Origin: Thiotrichaceae bacterium UBA7357
GTDB taxonomy: Bacteria; Pseudomonadota; Gammaproteobacteria; Eutrophobiales; Eutrophobiaceae
DNA: 34,067 nucleotides
Direction: 5' to 3'
NCBI GenBank assembly: GCA_002470825.1
Contig: DKOR01000012.1
Location: 1-34,067, forward strand
The position numbers and the translations under genes are program-made. Shown here one piece after another: positions 32,868 through 34,067 of this stretch; the first letter of the stretch is position 1, and the number at the start of each line of letters is the position of its first letter. The notes below the pieces were generated by a model. The model was not told the origin of the DNA. It was given only the letters and a program-made list of their open reading frames with translations, and searched no databases.

Positions 32868-34067
32868 ATGGATATTGAAACTGAACACTATGTTAAGGTA
32901 GGAAAACTGCACATCAAAAAAAATCTTTATGAATTTGTAAAGAAAGAGATCATGCCGAAAACAGAAATTATAAACAAAAAATTCTGGATATCACTAGAAA
33001 AAATTCTTTCCGACTTCATGCCAATAAATGCATTGTTATTAAAAAAACGTGATGATTTACAAAAAAAGATAGATACTTGGCATATTGAAAATCGTTCAAC
33101 AAAGCATAATCCTGCAGCTTATAAAAAATTCCTCAAAACCATTGGTTACCTAGTTGATGAAGTTAAAGACTTTGATATAAATACTGAGAGTGTTGATGAT
33201 GAGATTGCTGTAGTACCTGGTCCCCAGCTTGTCGTACCTTTAGATAATGCACGTTATGTCTTAAATGCTGTGAATGCGCGCTGGGGTAGCCTCTACGATG
33301 CCTCATATACGACTGACACAATACCGCAAGGTAATGGTTGTAGAAACATTAAGAAATATAATCCAATTCGAGGTGACCGTGTAATTGCACGTGGTCGAAA
33401 TCTGCTCGATAGACATTTTGCATTGGAAAGAGATACACACAAGCATGTAACACAGTATTTTATAAAAAATAATCATCTTACAGTGCATTTCGGCGATGGT
33501 ACTGAGACAACATTACTCAAACCACAACAGTTTGTAGGTTATACTGGGAAACCAGACAATCCGGATTCCGTACTTCTCTCTCATCATAATTTACATGTAG
33601 AAATCAAATTTGGTGATGCTTTATTTATTGGTCGCCGAGATCATGCCAAAATTTATGATATACATATTGAATCCGCCATAACTACGATTATGGATTGTGA
33701 AGATTCTGTTGCATCCATCGATACCGAAGACAAGTTAAATGTATATAGGAACTGGTTGGGGCTAATGAAAGGAACACTAGTACATTCCATTAAAAAAGAT
33801 GGCAAAACTGTTAAGCGAACTATGGAACCGGATAAAGAATTCATCGGCGTTGATGGCAAGCCTGTTATAAAAAAGGGACGAAGTCTAATGTTGATACGTA
33901 ACGTTGGTAGCCACCTCTATACTGATATGGTTTTATATGATGGTATGCAAGTACCCGAAACCATGATGGACTTAATGATTACATCACTTTGTGCTATCCA
34001 TGATTTAAAAGGAACTTCGAAGCGTCCTAATAGCTTAAAAGGCTCTGTCTATATTGTTAAACCAAAA
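32868..34067 (+). CDS. glcB: malate synthase G (N-terminal 400 residues, partial)
   Basis: Malate synthase condenses glyoxylate with acetyl-CoA to malate. The frame runs open from the ATG at 32868 to the window end, 400 codons, so about 55% of the usual ~720-residue G isoform is present. Recognisable parts are the N-terminal clasp (VKVGKLHIKKNLYEFV), QLVVPLDNARYVLNAVNARWGSLYDA, the segment NPIRGDRVIARGRN, then MDCEDSVASIDTEDK and the active-site arginine stretch MLIRNVGSHLYTD; the C-terminal catalytic Asp lies beyond the window. The start follows AAAAGG with a long spacer. Divergent from serC; together with the GlcG-like gene it hints at glyoxylate or glycolate use. Confidence 0.95.
   Translation, partial: MDIETEHYVKVGKLHIKKNLYEFVKKEIMPKTEIINKKFWISLEKILSDFMPINALLLKKRDDLQKKIDTWHIENRSTKHNPAAYKKFLKTIGYLVDEVKDFDINTESVDDEIAVVPGPQLVVPLDNARYVLNAVNARWGSLYDASYTTDTIPQGNGCRNIKKYNPIRGDRVIARGRNLLDRHFALERDTHKHVTQYFIKNNHLTVHFGDGTETTLLKPQQFVGYTGKPDNPDSVLLSHHNLHVEIKFGDALFIGRRDHAKIYDIHIESAITTIMDCEDSVASIDTEDKLNVYRNWLGLMKGTLVHSIKKDGKTVKRTMEPDKEFIGVDGKPVIKKGRSLMLIRNVGSHLYTDMVLYDGMQVPETMMDLMITSLCAIHDLKGTSKRPNSLKGSVYIVKPK

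Overview
The window is an AT-rich stretch of bacterial chromosome, most likely from a gammaproteobacterium. The main reasons are the gene order lptD-surA-pdxA-rsmA with apaG-apaH further along, an Rnf complex gene pair, ubiK beside PII/Amt genes, and lgt-thyA-folA. I could not assign a genus. I saw no tRNA, rRNA, CRISPR array, transposase or integrase. Nearly all genes are housekeeping or transport genes with intact family motifs. The most interesting signals are regulatory and evolutionary.

Layout: 1-1078 holds the end of an Rnf operon (rnfD tail, rnfG) running into a YhbY-type RNA-binding gene, with no rnfE following. 1344-6469 (minus) is an RND efflux pair (adaptor, then permease) translationally coupled to a short-chain dehydrogenase. 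6626-12034 (plus) is the outer-membrane biogenesis operon lptD-surA-pdxA-rsmA, with each gene overlapping the next by 11 nt. In many gammaproteobacteria apaG-apaH follow rsmA directly; here they start about 9.8 kb later (21876-23095). The intervening block holds a TRAP transporter permease pair (dctQM) with no binding protein, aroE, a protein with two cyclic-nucleotide-binding domains and a rhodanese domain, two PII-ammonium transporter pairs (glnK1-amt1 and glnK2-amt2), a TorF-type porin and ubiK. 23310-25959 holds an NTF2-like gene and folA, thyA and lgt. 26652-28928 holds GTP-type PEP carboxykinase and a GlcG/HbpS-like gene. 28950-32679 (minus) is a complete serine operon serC-serA-serB. 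32868 to the end is the first 400 codons of malate synthase G.

How the genes fit together: the ammonium block looks like a nitrogen-starvation module. Upstream of both glnK1-amt1 and torF-glnK2-amt2 I find the same architecture on the minus strand: a sigma-54 -24/-12 element (TGGCAT...TGC) and, about 110-120 bp upstream of the predicted start, a GCAC-N7-GTGC palindrome of the NtrC type. The two PII genes share a central 170-bp tract with only 3 mismatches, while the flanking coding sequence is only about 65-70% identical. That pattern suggests recent gene conversion across the T-loop region. The central-carbon genes (PEP carboxykinase, malate synthase G) flank an operon that turns 3-phosphoglycerate into serine. 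Its SerC is of the variant type typical of alphaproteobacteria.

All functional calls rest on motif reading by eye and family knowledge; no database search was run.
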